A model generated the notes under the pieces. It was not told the origin of the DNA, made no database searches, and saw only the letters and a program-made list of their open reading frames with translations. Below are positions 1 to 8,482 of a DNA stretch of 59,527 bases, piece after piece; positions within the stretch are counted from its first letter, which is position 1; the number at the start of each line of letters is the position of its first letter. The stretch is from NCBI GenBank assembly GCA_002793515.1, contig PFEU01000018.1:96203-155729 (forward strand). Reading direction: 5' to 3'. The position numbers and the translations under genes are program-made. This DNA comes from Candidatus Uhrbacteria bacterium CG10_big_fil_rev_8_21_14_0_10_48_16. GTDB taxonomy: Bacteria > Patescibacteriota > Patescibacteriia > UBA9934 > GWF2-40-263.

Positions 1-2
1 GC

Positions 3-197
3 ACAGAGATCAGCGCATACCCCGTCAGCTTCAGACAGGACTCGCCCGCAGGAGACAACAAGTTCCTGCTCGATGCCCACGACCAGGAAACGGCACACAG
101 GGAGGTCAACGACATCCTCGCGCCTCTGGGTCTCCAGATCGGACCTGAAACCGGAAGAGACAATACGTACATCCGCTACACCCTCATCCCCCTCTGA
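3..197 (+). CDS. C-terminal end of an unidentified GC-rich gene (cut by window start)
   Basis: An open frame enters from the left edge and ends at TGA 195-197, giving about 64 residues ending in YIRYTLIPL. Codon use is GC-rich (GAC, CTC, AAC, GTC), unlike the neighbouring dnaJ. A perfect 7-bp hairpin with a T-tract begins at the stop codon, which supports this frame as a real gene end. I do not recognise the protein family. It belongs by style to the isolated GC-rich genes found through the window. Confidence 0.6.
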   Translation, partial: TEISAYPVSFRQDSPAGDNKFLLDAHDQETAHREVNDILAPLGLQIGPETGRDNTYIRYTLIPL

Positions 198-220
198 CAG
201 CGCAACACCGCGCTGTTTTT
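197..220 (+). terminator. intrinsic terminator of the partial GC-rich gene
   Basis: ACAGCGC, a six-base loop, GCGCTGT, then TTTTT. The stem starts on the last base of the stop codon. It also lies just past the end of dnaJ on the other strand. Confidence 0.75.
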
Positions 221-1276
221 CTATTGTTTCAAATCAAGTTCTTCAAGAAGTTTCTTTTGTGCGCGCGAAAGTTTTTGTGGGGTCATGACCCTTACCACGA
301 CAATTTGATCTCCGCGACCCCGATTTGTTGGGACGCCTTTTCCACGCAGACGGAACTGTGCACCTGACTGCGTTCCAGCTGGAATCTTCAAGTCCACTGA
401 CCCATCAACCGTTTTCACATCGATTGTGTCACCAAGCGCCGCTTGTGTGAATCCAATCTCTGCCTCACTGATGAGCATTGTTCCTTGGCGATCAAAGTGT
501 TTGTCTTGTGGGACATGGAGTCGAACAAACAAATCCCCTGTCTGCCCTCCTTTTATCGCTTCTCCCTGTCCGCGAACGCGCAACATCGCTCCGTGCTCGA
601 CCCCTGATGGAATCGTTACGGTAAACTTCTGTTTTTTGCGATCAACTCCCTGACCGTGACATGTTGCACACGGCTTCTTTGGCATCTCCCCAACACCCTG
701 ACATGTTGCACACGTTTGTTTTGTTTGGATGTTTCCAAGGATCGTTCGTTGAATCCCAATGGTCACTCCGTCTCCGTTACAGTCCTTACAAGTGTCCATG
801 GCTTCCCCTGGTTCTCCTCCCGTTCCAGAACAACGGTCACACGTGTCTGACTTCGTCAGCTCAATCTCTTTCTGGACTCCAAAAATAGATTCTTTAAACG
901 TGATGTCCATGTCGACTTGGATATCTGACCCACGACGTTCCCGCTGACGAGAACGTCCCCCGCCAAACATATCTCCAAAAATATCTCCAAAATCCTGAAA
1001 GCCTGCTCCACCTTGGAAACCAGAAAAATCAAAGCCTCCGAAGCCTTGTCCGCCACCTGATCCATCAAACGCCCCAGAACCGAATTGGTCATACTGAGAA
1101 CGTTTCTTCTCGTCCCCTAATACCTGGTACGCCTCGTTGGCCTCCTTAAACTTCTCTTCATTTCCCCCCTGTTTATCCGGGTGATGTTTGTGAGCAAGTT
1201 TACGAAACGCTTTCTTGATCTCCTCTTGAGAAGCGTTTTTATCCACGTCTAATATTTTGTAATAATCCTTTGCCAT
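221..1276 (-). CDS. dnaJ: chaperone protein DnaJ (Hsp40)
   Basis: This co-chaperone delivers unfolded clients to DnaK and stimulates its ATPase. The 351 residues show the full type I layout. A J-domain (about 1-65) carries HPD at 32-34. A Gly/Phe-rich linker runs from about 66 to 108. The zinc region has four CxxCxGxG repeats with cysteine pairs at 146/149, 163/166, 189/192 and 203/206, followed by the C-terminal client-binding domain. Length is slightly below the usual 370-380. It is the last gene of the leftward heat-shock cluster, 2 nt after the DHH protein gene. No SD is visible before the ATG. Confidence 0.97.
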   Translation of the reverse strand: MAKDYYKILDVDKNASQEEIKKAFRKLAHKHHPDKQGGNEEKFKEANEAYQVLGDEKKRSQYDQFGSGAFDGSGGGQGFGGFDFSGFQGGAGFQDFGDIFGDMFGGGRSRQRERRGSDIQVDMDITFKESIFGVQKEIELTKSDTCDRCSGTGGEPGEAMDTCKDCNGDGVTIGIQRTILGNIQTKQTCATCQGVGEMPKKPCATCHGQGVDRKKQKFTVTIPSGVEHGAMLRVRGQGEAIKGGQTGDLFVRLHVPQDKHFDRQGTMLISEAEIGFTQAALGDTIDVKTVDGSVDLKIPAGTQSGAQFRLRGKGVPTNRGRGDQIVVVRVMTPQKLSRAQKKLLEELDLKQ

Positions 1277-1278
1277 AG

Positions 1279-2199
1279 CTACAGAATGATTTCTCTAAGT
1301 AAGGGAACAATTTCTTTGCGCATCATGATACCACTTGTCTGTGCTCGATTCCCGATCCACTCGACCTTGAGGGCCTGCGAAAGCCACGCTTTCATCTGTG
1401 TGTCGTAACACAGAAGAATGTTCCGACCGTGATCAATATCAACGATCGAGAGAAATCCGTGATCGATAGCATCTTCCTTATGAATCTCCTCAAGAATATC
1501 TTCAATCTGATACCCGAACTCCGTAAGAAATTCCTCGGCTCGCAAAATCTCGAGTTGTGCGATACCAATCTTTTGTAAGGGGAAATCAAACCACGTTGCA
1601 TCCTGCATGATTTCATCTGACACAAACTCATGCACAAAACTCGACTTGCTTTCAAAAAGCGTTTGGACAAAATCCTGCGGAATCTCGACACGCCCCTGTA
1701 ACCACTCGTACGCTTTTCGGTCACGGTCGGTCGTCACGTTGTTTTGAAAATTAATCGTATTTGAAACGATGGCACCAGCGAGCAAGTACGCAGACGTCTT
1801 ACTTGGAATGAGGCCTTCTTCGATAAAATGTTCTGTGACGAGTGTCGAGGCAGACCCCACGAGTTCTACTTGAAGATCTGCGTTTGGAAAATCATCTGGA
1901 TTATAATCTTTTCGATGATCAATAATGGTCGTCACCTTTTCAGGATCGATGAGAGGGGAAATCCCACGAAGATCACTCGCATCGGTCAACACAATTTCGT
2001 CGACCTGATCGATCACCTCCTCTGCATCCATCGGCCACTCAAGACCAAACGTCTGAATGCACGACTCCGCCTCCCGATGAAGCGTTCCGAATATTCCCGC
2101 AATCGCCTCTTCCCCTTGGCCAATCAAAAGCTCCGCCTCTGCAACTGAGCAGGCAACCCCATCGAGATCAGGATCTTGATACGTCGTAACGAGAATCAT
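1279..2199 (-). CDS. DHH-family phosphoesterase / family II pyrophosphatase-like protein with altered metal ligands
   Basis: The 306-residue protein resembles the DHH domain of manganese-dependent (family II) inorganic pyrophosphatases. Visible motifs are DPDLDG (9-14), TDASD (72-76), DHR (94-96) and a SNT motif (146-148). In classical family II enzymes the first motif is HxxPDxD, the third is DHH, and the SDT aspartate binds metal. Here the first His is Tyr7, the second His of DHH is Arg96 and the SDT Asp is Asn147. Either the chemistry is changed or the protein is a non-catalytic or regulatory relative. It sits between the YbaK-like gene and dnaJ. The start is the ATG at 2199; no SD is seen. 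Confidence 0.65.
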   Translation of the reverse strand: MILVTTYQDPDLDGVACSVAEAELLIGQGEEAIAGIFGTLHREAESCIQTFGLEWPMDAEEVIDQVDEIVLTDASDLRGISPLIDPEKVTTIIDHRKDYNPDDFPNADLQVELVGSASTLVTEHFIEEGLIPSKTSAYLLAGAIVSNTINFQNNVTTDRDRKAYEWLQGRVEIPQDFVQTLFESKSSFVHEFVSDEIMQDATWFDFPLQKIGIAQLEILRAEEFLTEFGYQIEDILEEIHKEDAIDHGFLSIVDIDHGRNILLCYDTQMKAWLSQALKVEWIGNRAQTSGIMMRKEIVPLLREIIL

Positions 2200-2204
2200 A
2201 CGTT

Positions 2205-2678
2205 TTACTCTGTAGGCTTAGCGATCTCCACGACGATCGGTTTTTCGATTGATATATACACCTGGTACGGCATACTCACCGAATCCGTGAGCGATCCGGC
2301 GTTGAAATGGATGGTTTCGTTATCAGCGAGGTGTGGGTCAACAAACGTCTTGAGGCCAAATAGATGTCCAAATGGTGGCACACTCCCGGGCACACATCCA
2401 GTTACTTCCTCTGGGTTGGTTGCAAAACTAACCGGTTCGCCACAGGCATTCTTCGCCTGTGAGCTCCACAACTTAAAATCCGCTGGCATCACGAACAGAT
2501 AGTTCGCACCGGTCTTATTCCCCTTCGCCACAATCGCCTTCGCCCCCGCATGCATACTCACCCCCCGCACCCGAGCCGAATCCACACTCGTAAGCGTAGG
2601 CTCATGATGCTGAGTTGTGTACGCACATCCATGCACGTCGAGAGTTTCAATAATTTTTTTGTAAACGGGTGTGGACAT
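2205..2678 (-). CDS. YbaK/ProX-type aminoacyl-tRNA deacylase-like protein
   Basis: YbaK-family proteins hydrolyse mischarged tRNAs such as Cys- or Ala-tRNAPro. The 157-residue protein has the family's conserved lysine region (GAKAIVAK, K47 likely catalytic), a PADFKLW segment, and the signature GxVPPFG loop at about residue 97-103. I chose the ATG at 2678; upstream codons in the same frame give a 26-residue extension running into a large hairpin and look non-coding. It lies in the heat-shock cluster between dnaK and the DHH gene. The exact tRNA specificity cannot be read from sequence. Confidence 0.75.
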   Translation of the reverse strand: MSTPVYKKIIETLDVHGCAYTTQHHEPTLTSVDSARVRGVSMHAGAKAIVAKGNKTGANYLFVMPADFKLWSSQAKNACGEPVSFATNPEEVTGCVPGSVPPFGHLFGLKTFVDPHLADNETIHFNAGSLTDSVSMPYQVYISIEKPIVVEIAKPTE

Positions 2679-2694
2679 AAGTTTATAACGAAAT

Positions 2695-2781
2695 AGCCGG
2701 AGGCACGAGGGACAATTTTGTGAACCCCGCCCTTGTCGGGCAGTGCAGATGAACAAAATTCTGCCCCTCGTGACAGCCGGC
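2695..2781. repeat. 87-bp imperfect palindrome between dnaK and the YbaK-like gene
   Basis: The arms pair in blocks: GCCGG/CCGGC, CACGAGGG/CCCTCGTG, ACAAAATT/AATTTTGT and an inner GCCC/GGGC, separated by small bulges. The transcript would form one very long hairpin just after the dnaK stop codon. There is no U-tract, so it is not a standard terminator. A REP-like or MITE-like insertion, or an mRNA-stabilising element that protects the dnaK message, are both possible. Confidence 0.7.
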
Positions 2782-2788
2782 GTTTATT

Positions 2789-4699
2789 CTATTCCCCTTT
2801 TTTCTCATCTTCTTCTTTCTTCTCCTCGAACTCAGCATCAATCGGCTCATCTTCTTTCTTCTCTTCTCCTTCAGCAGATGCCTCTGCATTAGCCTTGTCT
2901 TGAGCTTCGTACATCTTCGCGCCTACCGCTTGTGCGGAGGTTGATAGCTCGTCTGCGGCTTTCTTGATGGCTTCGTGATCGTCTGTATCTTTGACGGCTT
3001 TGAGCGCTTCAATCTTTTCTTCTACGCTCTTGCGTTCTTCATCCGTAATCTTGTCACCGGCGTCTTTTAACATTTTTTCTGATGTGTAGATCATGGTGTC
3101 AGCAAGGTTCTGATGCTCAGCTTTCTCCTTTGCCTTTGCATCTTCCTCTGCATGCTCTTCGGCTTCACGCTTCATGCGCTCTACCTCTTCATCAGAAAGT
3201 CCGGTTGAACCTTGAATGGTAATCGTCTGAGTCGTTCCACTTCCCTTATCCGTTCCGGTGACGTGCAAGATGCCGTTTGCATCAATATCAAACTTCACCT
3301 CAATTTGTGGGACACCCCGTGGGGCCATAGGAATTCCGGACAAGATGAATCGTCCAAGCGTCTTGTTTCCACCCGCAATCTCACGCTCTCCTTGAAGCAC
3401 ATGAATCTCAACGGTGTTCTGATTATCCGCCGCGGTGGAGAAGATCTGAGACTTGCTGGCTGGAATCGTCGTGTTGCGTTCAATGAGTTTGGTCATGACG
3501 CCCCCGAGAGTCTCAATCCCAACAGACAGTGGCGTTACGTCTAGAAGCAAAACATCTTTGACTTCTCCCTGCAACACACCTGCTTGCACGGAGGCTCCCA
3601 TCGCAACCACTTCGTCTGGGTTTACGGTCACGTTTGGTTTCTTGCCGAAGAATTCTTCAACGACTTTCTGGACAAGTGGCATGCGGGTCATTCCACCCAC
3701 CATAACAATCTCTTCAATCTGACCCTTTTCAAGACCCGCATCTTTCAATGCAGCCTTTACAGGCTCGAGCGTTTTTTGGACGAGATCATGCACCAGCTCC
3801 TCGAGCTTGCTTCGAGTCAGGGTCAACACCAAATGCTTTGGTCCGTTTGCATCTGACGTGATAAATGGTTGATTGACTTCTGTTTGTGTCGCGGTTGAAA
3901 GCTCAATCTTGGCACGCTCTGCTGCATCCTTCACACGCTGGAGCGCAAGGGAATCATTTCCAAGATCAATCCCTTCCTGGGCTTTAAACTCCTTCAAAAT
4001 CCAATCGATAATCACGCGATCAAAGTCGTCTCCTCCTAGGTGTGTATCTCCATTCGTGGACTTCACTTCAACCGTATCTTCACTCACGTCGAGCACAGAC
4101 ACATCGAATGTTCCTCCACCCAAATCGTACACCATGATTTGCTGACCGATTTTCTTATCAAACCCGTACGCAAGGGCTGCCGCCGTTGGCTCGTTAATGA
4201 TACGTCGCACCTTAAAACCGGCGATCTCTCCAGCCGTCTTTGTGGCATTTCGCTGGGCGTCATCAAAGTACGCAGGAACGGTAATGATGGCCTCATCGAT
4301 TTTTTCTCCGAGTTTCTCTTCAGCGTCCGCCTTCAGCTTCTGCAAAATCATCGCAGAAATTTCTTCTGGCGTGTATTCCTTGTCCCCCATCTTAATCGCC
4401 ACCCCATCTCCTTTTTGAACGATCTCGTAAGGCATGACTTCTTGGTCACGCTTCACTTCCTTATCTGCCCAACGTCGTCCAATCAATCGCTTAATCGAAA
4501 AAAGGGTGTTCATGGGATTGGTAACCGCCTGACGCTTTGCAGGAAGTCCGACAAGCCGTTCACCAGCTTTGTTCATGGCAACCATAGAAGGAGTCGTGCG
4601 AGCCCCTTCCTTATTTTCAAGAACCTTTGGTTGACCTCCTTCAATAATAGACATGCAGGAGTTTGTGGTACCAAGGTCAATTCCGAGAATTTTAGACAT
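2789..4699 (-). CDS. dnaK: chaperone protein DnaK (Hsp70)
   Basis: This ATP-dependent chaperone works with DnaJ and GrpE. The 636 residues start with the nucleotide-binding signature [10 protein letters not shown]. They also contain the phosphate motif [10 protein letters not shown], the GGMTRMP adenosine motif, the [14 protein letters not shown] linker and start of the substrate domain, and a helical lid ending in a Glu/Lys-rich tail. Length is normal. It follows grpE by 14 nt and belongs to the CIRCE-controlled transcript. No SD precedes the ATG. An 87-bp hairpin follows the stop. Confidence 0.98.
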   Translation of the reverse strand: MSKILGIDLGTTNSCMSIIEGGQPKVLENKEGARTTPSMVAMNKAGERLVGLPAKRQAVTNPMNTLFSIKRLIGRRWADKEVKRDQEVMPYEIVQKGDGVAIKMGDKEYTPEEISAMILQKLKADAEEKLGEKIDEAIITVPAYFDDAQRNATKTAGEIAGFKVRRIINEPTAAALAYGFDKKIGQQIMVYDLGGGTFDVSVLDVSEDTVEVKSTNGDTHLGGDDFDRVIIDWILKEFKAQEGIDLGNDSLALQRVKDAAERAKIELSTATQTEVNQPFITSDANGPKHLVLTLTRSKLEELVHDLVQKTLEPVKAALKDAGLEKGQIEEIVMVGGMTRMPLVQKVVEEFFGKKPNVTVNPDEVVAMGASVQAGVLQGEVKDVLLLDVTPLSVGIETLGGVMTKLIERNTTIPASKSQIFSTAADNQNTVEIHVLQGEREIAGGNKTLGRFILSGIPMAPRGVPQIEVKFDIDANGILHVTGTDKGSGTTQTITIQGSTGLSDEEVERMKREAEEHAEEDAKAKEKAEHQNLADTMIYTSEKMLKDAGDKITDEERKSVEEKIEALKAVKDTDDHEAIKKAADELSTSAQAVGAKMYEAQDKANAEASAEGEEKKEDEPIDAEFEEKKEEDEKKGE

Positions 4700-4713
4700 A
4701 TGTAAACGTAATG

Positions 4714-5214
4714 TTAGTTTTTGTTGTTAATGATGACTTTTGCGGGACGGACGATTTTCTCGCCCAGTTTCCACCCGCGCTGAGCAACTTCGAGAATCTC
4801 TTGATCCTCTTTGTCTTCTTCTGTGCGCTCTCCTCCGGCGTCGTGTAGATGCACATCAAAGGTCTCGCCGATCGCTCCATAGGACACAAGACCCAAGTCC
4901 TGCATCACGCCTTCGAGTTGATTGCGTACATGCATGAGTCCCATGAGCCAGGTTTCGACGTCCTTTGCTAGACCTTCTGGCTGGAACTTCGCAGCTTGAT
5001 CAAAATTGTCGAGAACGACGATCAACTGGTGAGCGACATCCTCCTTCGCACGCAGACGGAGTTCTGAGCGTTCGCGCGCAAGATCTTTTTGAAGATTGTC
5101 GTAATCGGCAAGGGCACGTTTCCACCCCCCGAGATACTCCGCACATTTCTCACATGAGGCTGTCTCTGTTTCATCTCGTGTCTCTTCTTCTTGTGGTGTT
5201 TCTTCTTCGGTCAT
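4714..5214 (-). CDS. grpE: nucleotide exchange factor GrpE
   Basis: GrpE releases ADP from DnaK. The 166-residue protein has an acidic N-terminus (about 1-20), then a long helix ([13 protein letters not shown]), and the C-terminal beta-domain ending in RPAKVIINN, typical of GrpE. Two cysteines (CEKC) lie before the helix, which is unusual and could bind metal or respond to redox. It is the second gene of the hrcA-grpE-dnaK order. No SD is visible. Confidence 0.95.
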   Translation of the reverse strand: MTEEETPQEEETRDETETASCEKCAEYLGGWKRALADYDNLQKDLARERSELRLRAKEDVAHQLIVVLDNFDQAAKFQPEGLAKDVETWLMGLMHVRNQLEGVMQDLGLVSYGAIGETFDVHLHDAGGERTEEDKEDQEILEVAQRGWKLGEKIVRPAKVIINNKN

Positions 5215-5233
5215 AGGGATAAATAAGGATCAG

Positions 5234-5935
5234 TTATTCAAAGTATTCGTCGAGCACTTCTTTCGCTCTCTCAATCAGGGCAAGGTTGCGTGAGTAGTCC
5301 ATCCGCAATGGACCGACGATGCCCAGCAAGCCCTGTGTTTCCTGATCGATGCGATAGCGCACCAGGATCGTTGCCATCTCTTCTCCAAACGGATTCCCTG
5401 ACCCGATAAAGACTTGAGGTCCTTCAGGAAGCGTGCGGTAAAGTTTGTGCATCACCTCATCGAACTGATCCACGAGCGCGGAGAGTGTTTGCATCATCTC
5501 TGCGTCATGAAAGTCTGGTTTGTGAAAGAGGTTTGAGACACCCGTGTAATAACTCCACTTTGGATCGATTGCCACAATGGCGGTTTCTCCGGAAATTTCG
5601 ACGAGGCGTTTTGCAATGGTCTTCAAGGTTGTTTCTGTGTCTCCTGTTCCGCGTGTGGCACTTTTGATCGGAGACCCTTGCAAGACGAATCGTTTATCTC
5701 GTAAATATTGTAAGTAATAGACGTAGGCTTTTTCTGTCGGGACTCGACCAGCCGACGTATGCGGGGCGCGTAGGTATCCGTCCCGTTCGAGGAGGGCCAG
5801 CTCGTTTCGGATCGTCGCATCAGAGACTCCTAGTTGATAGTGCTCATTCAAATACTTCGACCCAACCGGAGCGGCTGTTCGAATATAATCCTCCACCACA
5901 AGTTTCAAGACGAGTTCCGTTCGTGTTTCGAGCAT
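5234..5935 (-). CDS. hrcA: heat-inducible transcription repressor HrcA (short form)
   Basis: HrcA binds CIRCE operators and represses chaperone operons until heat stress. The N-terminal winged helix is clear (TELVLKLVVEDYIRTAAPVG, then GVSDATIRNELALLERDGYL and SAGRVPTEKAY). The C-terminal part keeps the GPxRMDYSRNLALIE motif. At 233 residues it is far below the usual ~340, so the central region is reduced. I chose ATG 5935; a TTG three codons upstream is possible. A perfect CIRCE and a strong promoter lie directly upstream, so the gene is autoregulated and nearly leaderless. Confidence 0.93.
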   Translation of the reverse strand: MLETRTELVLKLVVEDYIRTAAPVGSKYLNEHYQLGVSDATIRNELALLERDGYLRAPHTSAGRVPTEKAYVYYLQYLRDKRFVLQGSPIKSATRGTGDTETTLKTIAKRLVEISGETAIVAIDPKWSYYTGVSNLFHKPDFHDAEMMQTLSALVDQFDEVMHKLYRTLPEGPQVFIGSGNPFGEEMATILVRYRIDQETQGLLGIVGPLRMDYSRNLALIERAKEVLDEYFE

Positions 5936-5945
5936 ATGAAACAAA

Positions 5946-5972
5946 TTAGCACTCCCTATTATAGAGTGCTAA
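5946..5972 (-). promoter_or_regulatory. CIRCE operator (HrcA binding site)
   Basis: TTAGCACTC, nine bases, GAGTGCTAA: a perfect match to the CIRCE consensus. The -10 box lies inside the nine-base spacer, so bound HrcA would block RNA polymerase. Confidence 0.97.
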
Positions 5973-5985
5973 TTCTGAATGTCAA
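5958..5985 (-). promoter_or_regulatory. sigma-70 promoter of the hrcA-grpE-dnaK transcript
   Basis: Reading leftwards: TTGACA (5985-5980), 16 bp, TATAAT (5963-5958). Both boxes match the consensus exactly. The expected start near 5951 leaves about 15 nt before the hrcA ATG. The -35 box begins four bases past the PP2C gene's stop codon. Confidence 0.9.
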
Positions 5986-5988
5986 CTG

Positions 5989-7998
5989 CTATTCCCCGTT
6001 TAAGAGATTTTTGAGCTCTTGTTTCTTTTGTTGAAGTAATTGCTCAAGCGAAAGCGTCGTTCTTGATCCGTACACCAGGAGAGCTAATTCTTTGCGTCTG
6101 GCTTCTTTTTGAGAGGAAAGGCCCCTGAACCTCCCCTCCTCTTCGAGCGTTTTGAACTCTTGTAACCGACGCTCCATTTTCGCAATTTCCTTCTCTAGAT
6201 TCCCCGCAGATATTTTTTCTTGCGCGAGATCAAGTGCACGCTGACGACTCTCAAGACGCTCGATGAGGACAGCCTCATCTTTTAATGCTTGTTGTCGTTC
6301 TTTGGCTTGATGATAGGTCTGAATCGCATGATCCATCCCGTTCTTTGACCGCTCTGCACGATAGACAAGCCCGAAGAATGCCTCATTCGCCGACTCGGCC
6401 TTCATGCGAGATCGTTTTACCACTCCCTCCTTCTCTTTCATCAGGACGACTGTTCCATCTGTGTCAAACGCCACAATCTTGAATCCTTTTTCCATCGCTC
6501 CCATTTCATTCGGGGCTGGTATGGTATCTCCCACGCGCACGAGAAGCCCATGCTGAACATTCTCGAGGGCATAACGACTGATCTCTTTCTGAATGCCTCC
6601 CGCTCCACGGACAACATACGTCTTAGATTCTGCATCATACGCAGTCACCGTCCAGGGCTGACGATCGAGACTGGGAGGATCAAAATCATCCCGCCACATA
6701 TCTACCCGTGCTCCCGCCTCAAAGCGCGGAGGGACTTGCTGATCAAACAGATCGAGTTGTGTTTTCTCAAGATGATAGGCGTACAAACTCTCTTGCTCAA
6801 CCGCTTGCTCTTTTTCAAGCATCAACGAAATCCTTTCGCGCTTAGGCATCATGGCATCCATGCCTTGAAGCTCTTTGTCTGCTCGTTGCACACGCTCACG
6901 AGCAATCGCTAATACCTCCTTTAATTTCCGTACGGTCGCTTGAAGGGTTTCTTCTGTCTGCTGTCTCCTCACCTCAGAACGCAAATATTCTCGACGTTGT
7001 CCTGTCTCTTCGACTGTGTGAACCAATGCAGAAATATCATCTCCCTTTGCGCGAGGATGCCGACCATCAAGAGACATCTCCATGGAGGTTTTCTGCAAAC
7101 CCTCTTCCGCTTGTGCATCATCTAGATTCCCATTCACAGAGGCTTCAATCTGATTCTCGACTAACTGGTCGCTCACCCCATCGCTCACGATCACAAATCG
7201 ATCACCAGGCTGTAGATCTAAAAAGAATACCCCAAGACCCTCGGTTGGATCTCCAAGACCGATCGATTTCGTAATAATGGCCCTTCCACGCGCATACGCT
7301 CGAAGATCTGCTGGAAGACTACTTGGATCTTCTACTTGATCAATTTGACGAGCTTGTTCTTGCGTAATCTCTCCCCGCTCAACCCGCAATTGCAACCGAC
7401 TATCATCTTGAGTGACTTGCTGAAGTTCTCCCCCTTTTCGTTGAACGTAGATGCGACTGTCTCCCACATTCGCAAAAAATAATCGCTTCAGATGTCCTCC
7501 GTTTCCGTCAGGCAAATCAATCAATTTCGCCATCGAGAGCGTGGTCGCAGAACCCTTGAACTCAGGCTGAACGGCCATCGCTTGAATGCGTGTATGCGCC
7601 TGTTCTATCGCGGTGGTGATTTGTGCCCCAATATAGCTTGTGATGCGCTCAACAGGGTCTTCCCCTTCACGTAACGCTTCCTGAAGATTGTTCTCGATCT
7701 GTTTATCCAAACTCTCTCCTAAGAGCTCGTACATCGTTCTGGCCGTTTCGCGAGCCGCGAGCCATCCTTTCGCACTTGAGACTCCATCGGCCACAAGAAA
7801 AATTCCTTTTTCACGATTCTTCAACTTCACGTCTTCACACGTTTCTTTCCTTTCCGCGCGTCCTTCCACTTTGAGTCCGATCTCAGGCATTTTTCCTTCA
7901 TGAATTTCTGCCCATTCTTTTTCAAACAACGCTAAATATTCTTCCTTACTTGGAAGTTGCTCCCCTCGTTGCTCTTGTTTTACAACACCCCCACGCAT
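5989..7998 (-). CDS. PP2C-family Ser/Thr phosphatase with long coiled-coil C-terminal region
   Basis: The first ~340 residues form a PP2C (PPM) metal-dependent phosphatase. Motifs are LVADGVSS (metal-binding DG), GSATTLSMA, FANVGDSRIYV, VIVSDGVSD and the terminal DDIS aspartates. Residues ~350-430 and ~590-669 are rich in Lys/Glu/Gln and predicted coiled coil. Between them is a region with several Val/Tyr-rich beta segments (around WTVTAYDAES and KIVAFDTDG), possibly SH3-like modules. Total length is 669, more than twice a minimal PP2C. Its partner kinase is unknown; a kinase-like gene lies at 23.8 kb. A TACTAT-like -10 element lies before the ATG at 7998. Confidence 0.85.
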   Translation of the reverse strand: MRGGVVKQEQRGEQLPSKEEYLALFEKEWAEIHEGKMPEIGLKVEGRAERKETCEDVKLKNREKGIFLVADGVSSAKGWLAARETARTMYELLGESLDKQIENNLQEALREGEDPVERITSYIGAQITTAIEQAHTRIQAMAVQPEFKGSATTLSMAKLIDLPDGNGGHLKRLFFANVGDSRIYVQRKGGELQQVTQDDSRLQLRVERGEITQEQARQIDQVEDPSSLPADLRAYARGRAIITKSIGLGDPTEGLGVFFLDLQPGDRFVIVSDGVSDQLVENQIEASVNGNLDDAQAEEGLQKTSMEMSLDGRHPRAKGDDISALVHTVEETGQRREYLRSEVRRQQTEETLQATVRKLKEVLAIARERVQRADKELQGMDAMMPKRERISLMLEKEQAVEQESLYAYHLEKTQLDLFDQQVPPRFEAGARVDMWRDDFDPPSLDRQPWTVTAYDAESKTYVVRGAGGIQKEISRYALENVQHGLLVRVGDTIPAPNEMGAMEKGFKIVAFDTDGTVVLMKEKEGVVKRSRMKAESANEAFFGLVYRAERSKNGMDHAIQTYHQAKERQQALKDEAVLIERLESRQRALDLAQEKISAGNLEKEIAKMERRLQEFKTLEEEGRFRGLSSQKEARRKELALLVYGSRTTLSLEQLLQQKKQELKNLLNGE

Positions 7999-8031
7999 AA
8001 TGGATATAGTATAACAGAAAACACCGCCAAG

Positions 8032-8412
8032 TCAGTGCGAGGCAGTGTGTGCGTGTGGAATGGAACGCCAGGAAGCGCCCAACCAGAGATGTACCCCTTC
8101 CTCAAGTTGAGGGAGGTGCGGGTCTGCGTTAACGAAGATTCGCCAGGCTCCGAGAAAGAGTCGGCAAGCTCCATCGGCTGTACGTGCGGTGTAGACATGC
8201 GTGACGATCGTCTCGTTCTTCTGAATCCGGACGACGAGCATCTTCTCCAAGACGTCCGCGGGAATCATCCCGGTCGTCAGCAGATCAAGAATGTCGTAGC
8301 CTCGCTCTTCTCCGAACGAGAGAAACGCATTGATTCGCTCGAGGATTCGAGTGGTGAACGCGGGGCTCTCCATGAGCCCATGTACGCCTTGCGCGCGTTG
8401 GATCAGGGACAT
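8032..8412 (-). CDS. 126-residue protein of unknown function (GC-rich, strong SD)
   Basis: I do not recognise the family. The product starts MSLIQRAQG, has a helical first half and a C-terminal stretch (GACRLFLGAWRIFVNADPHLPQLEEG) with mixed beta character, and ends with a His-rich tail. It has no signal peptide or membrane segment. GGAGG lies four bases before the ATG, unlike flanking housekeeping genes, and the base composition is GC-richer. It is monocistronic between the Kef terminator and the PP2C promoter region. Confidence 0.75.
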   Translation of the reverse strand: MSLIQRAQGVHGLMESPAFTTRILERINAFLSFGEERGYDILDLLTTGMIPADVLEKMLVVRIQKNETIVTHVYTARTADGACRLFLGAWRIFVNADPHLPQLEEGVHLWLGASWRSIPHAHTASH

Positions 8413-8444
8413 GGAACCTCCGTGGTCAAGAATGCAACCTAATC

Positions 8445-8471
8445 AAAAAACCCCTTGTTGTCAAGGGGTTT
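8445..8471 (-). terminator. intrinsic terminator after the Kef-type antiporter gene
   Basis: AAACCCCTTG/CAAGGGGTTT, a 10-bp stem with a four-base loop. On the minus strand it is followed by a T-run (TTTTTT). It lies 12 nt past the antiporter stop codon. Confidence 0.85.
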
Positions 8472-8482
8472 AGGGAGATGCA

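Noticed and set aside
2205-2756. Longer start for the YbaK-like protein
   Set aside because: The extra 26 codons read through the 87-bp palindrome and resemble no YbaK N-terminus.
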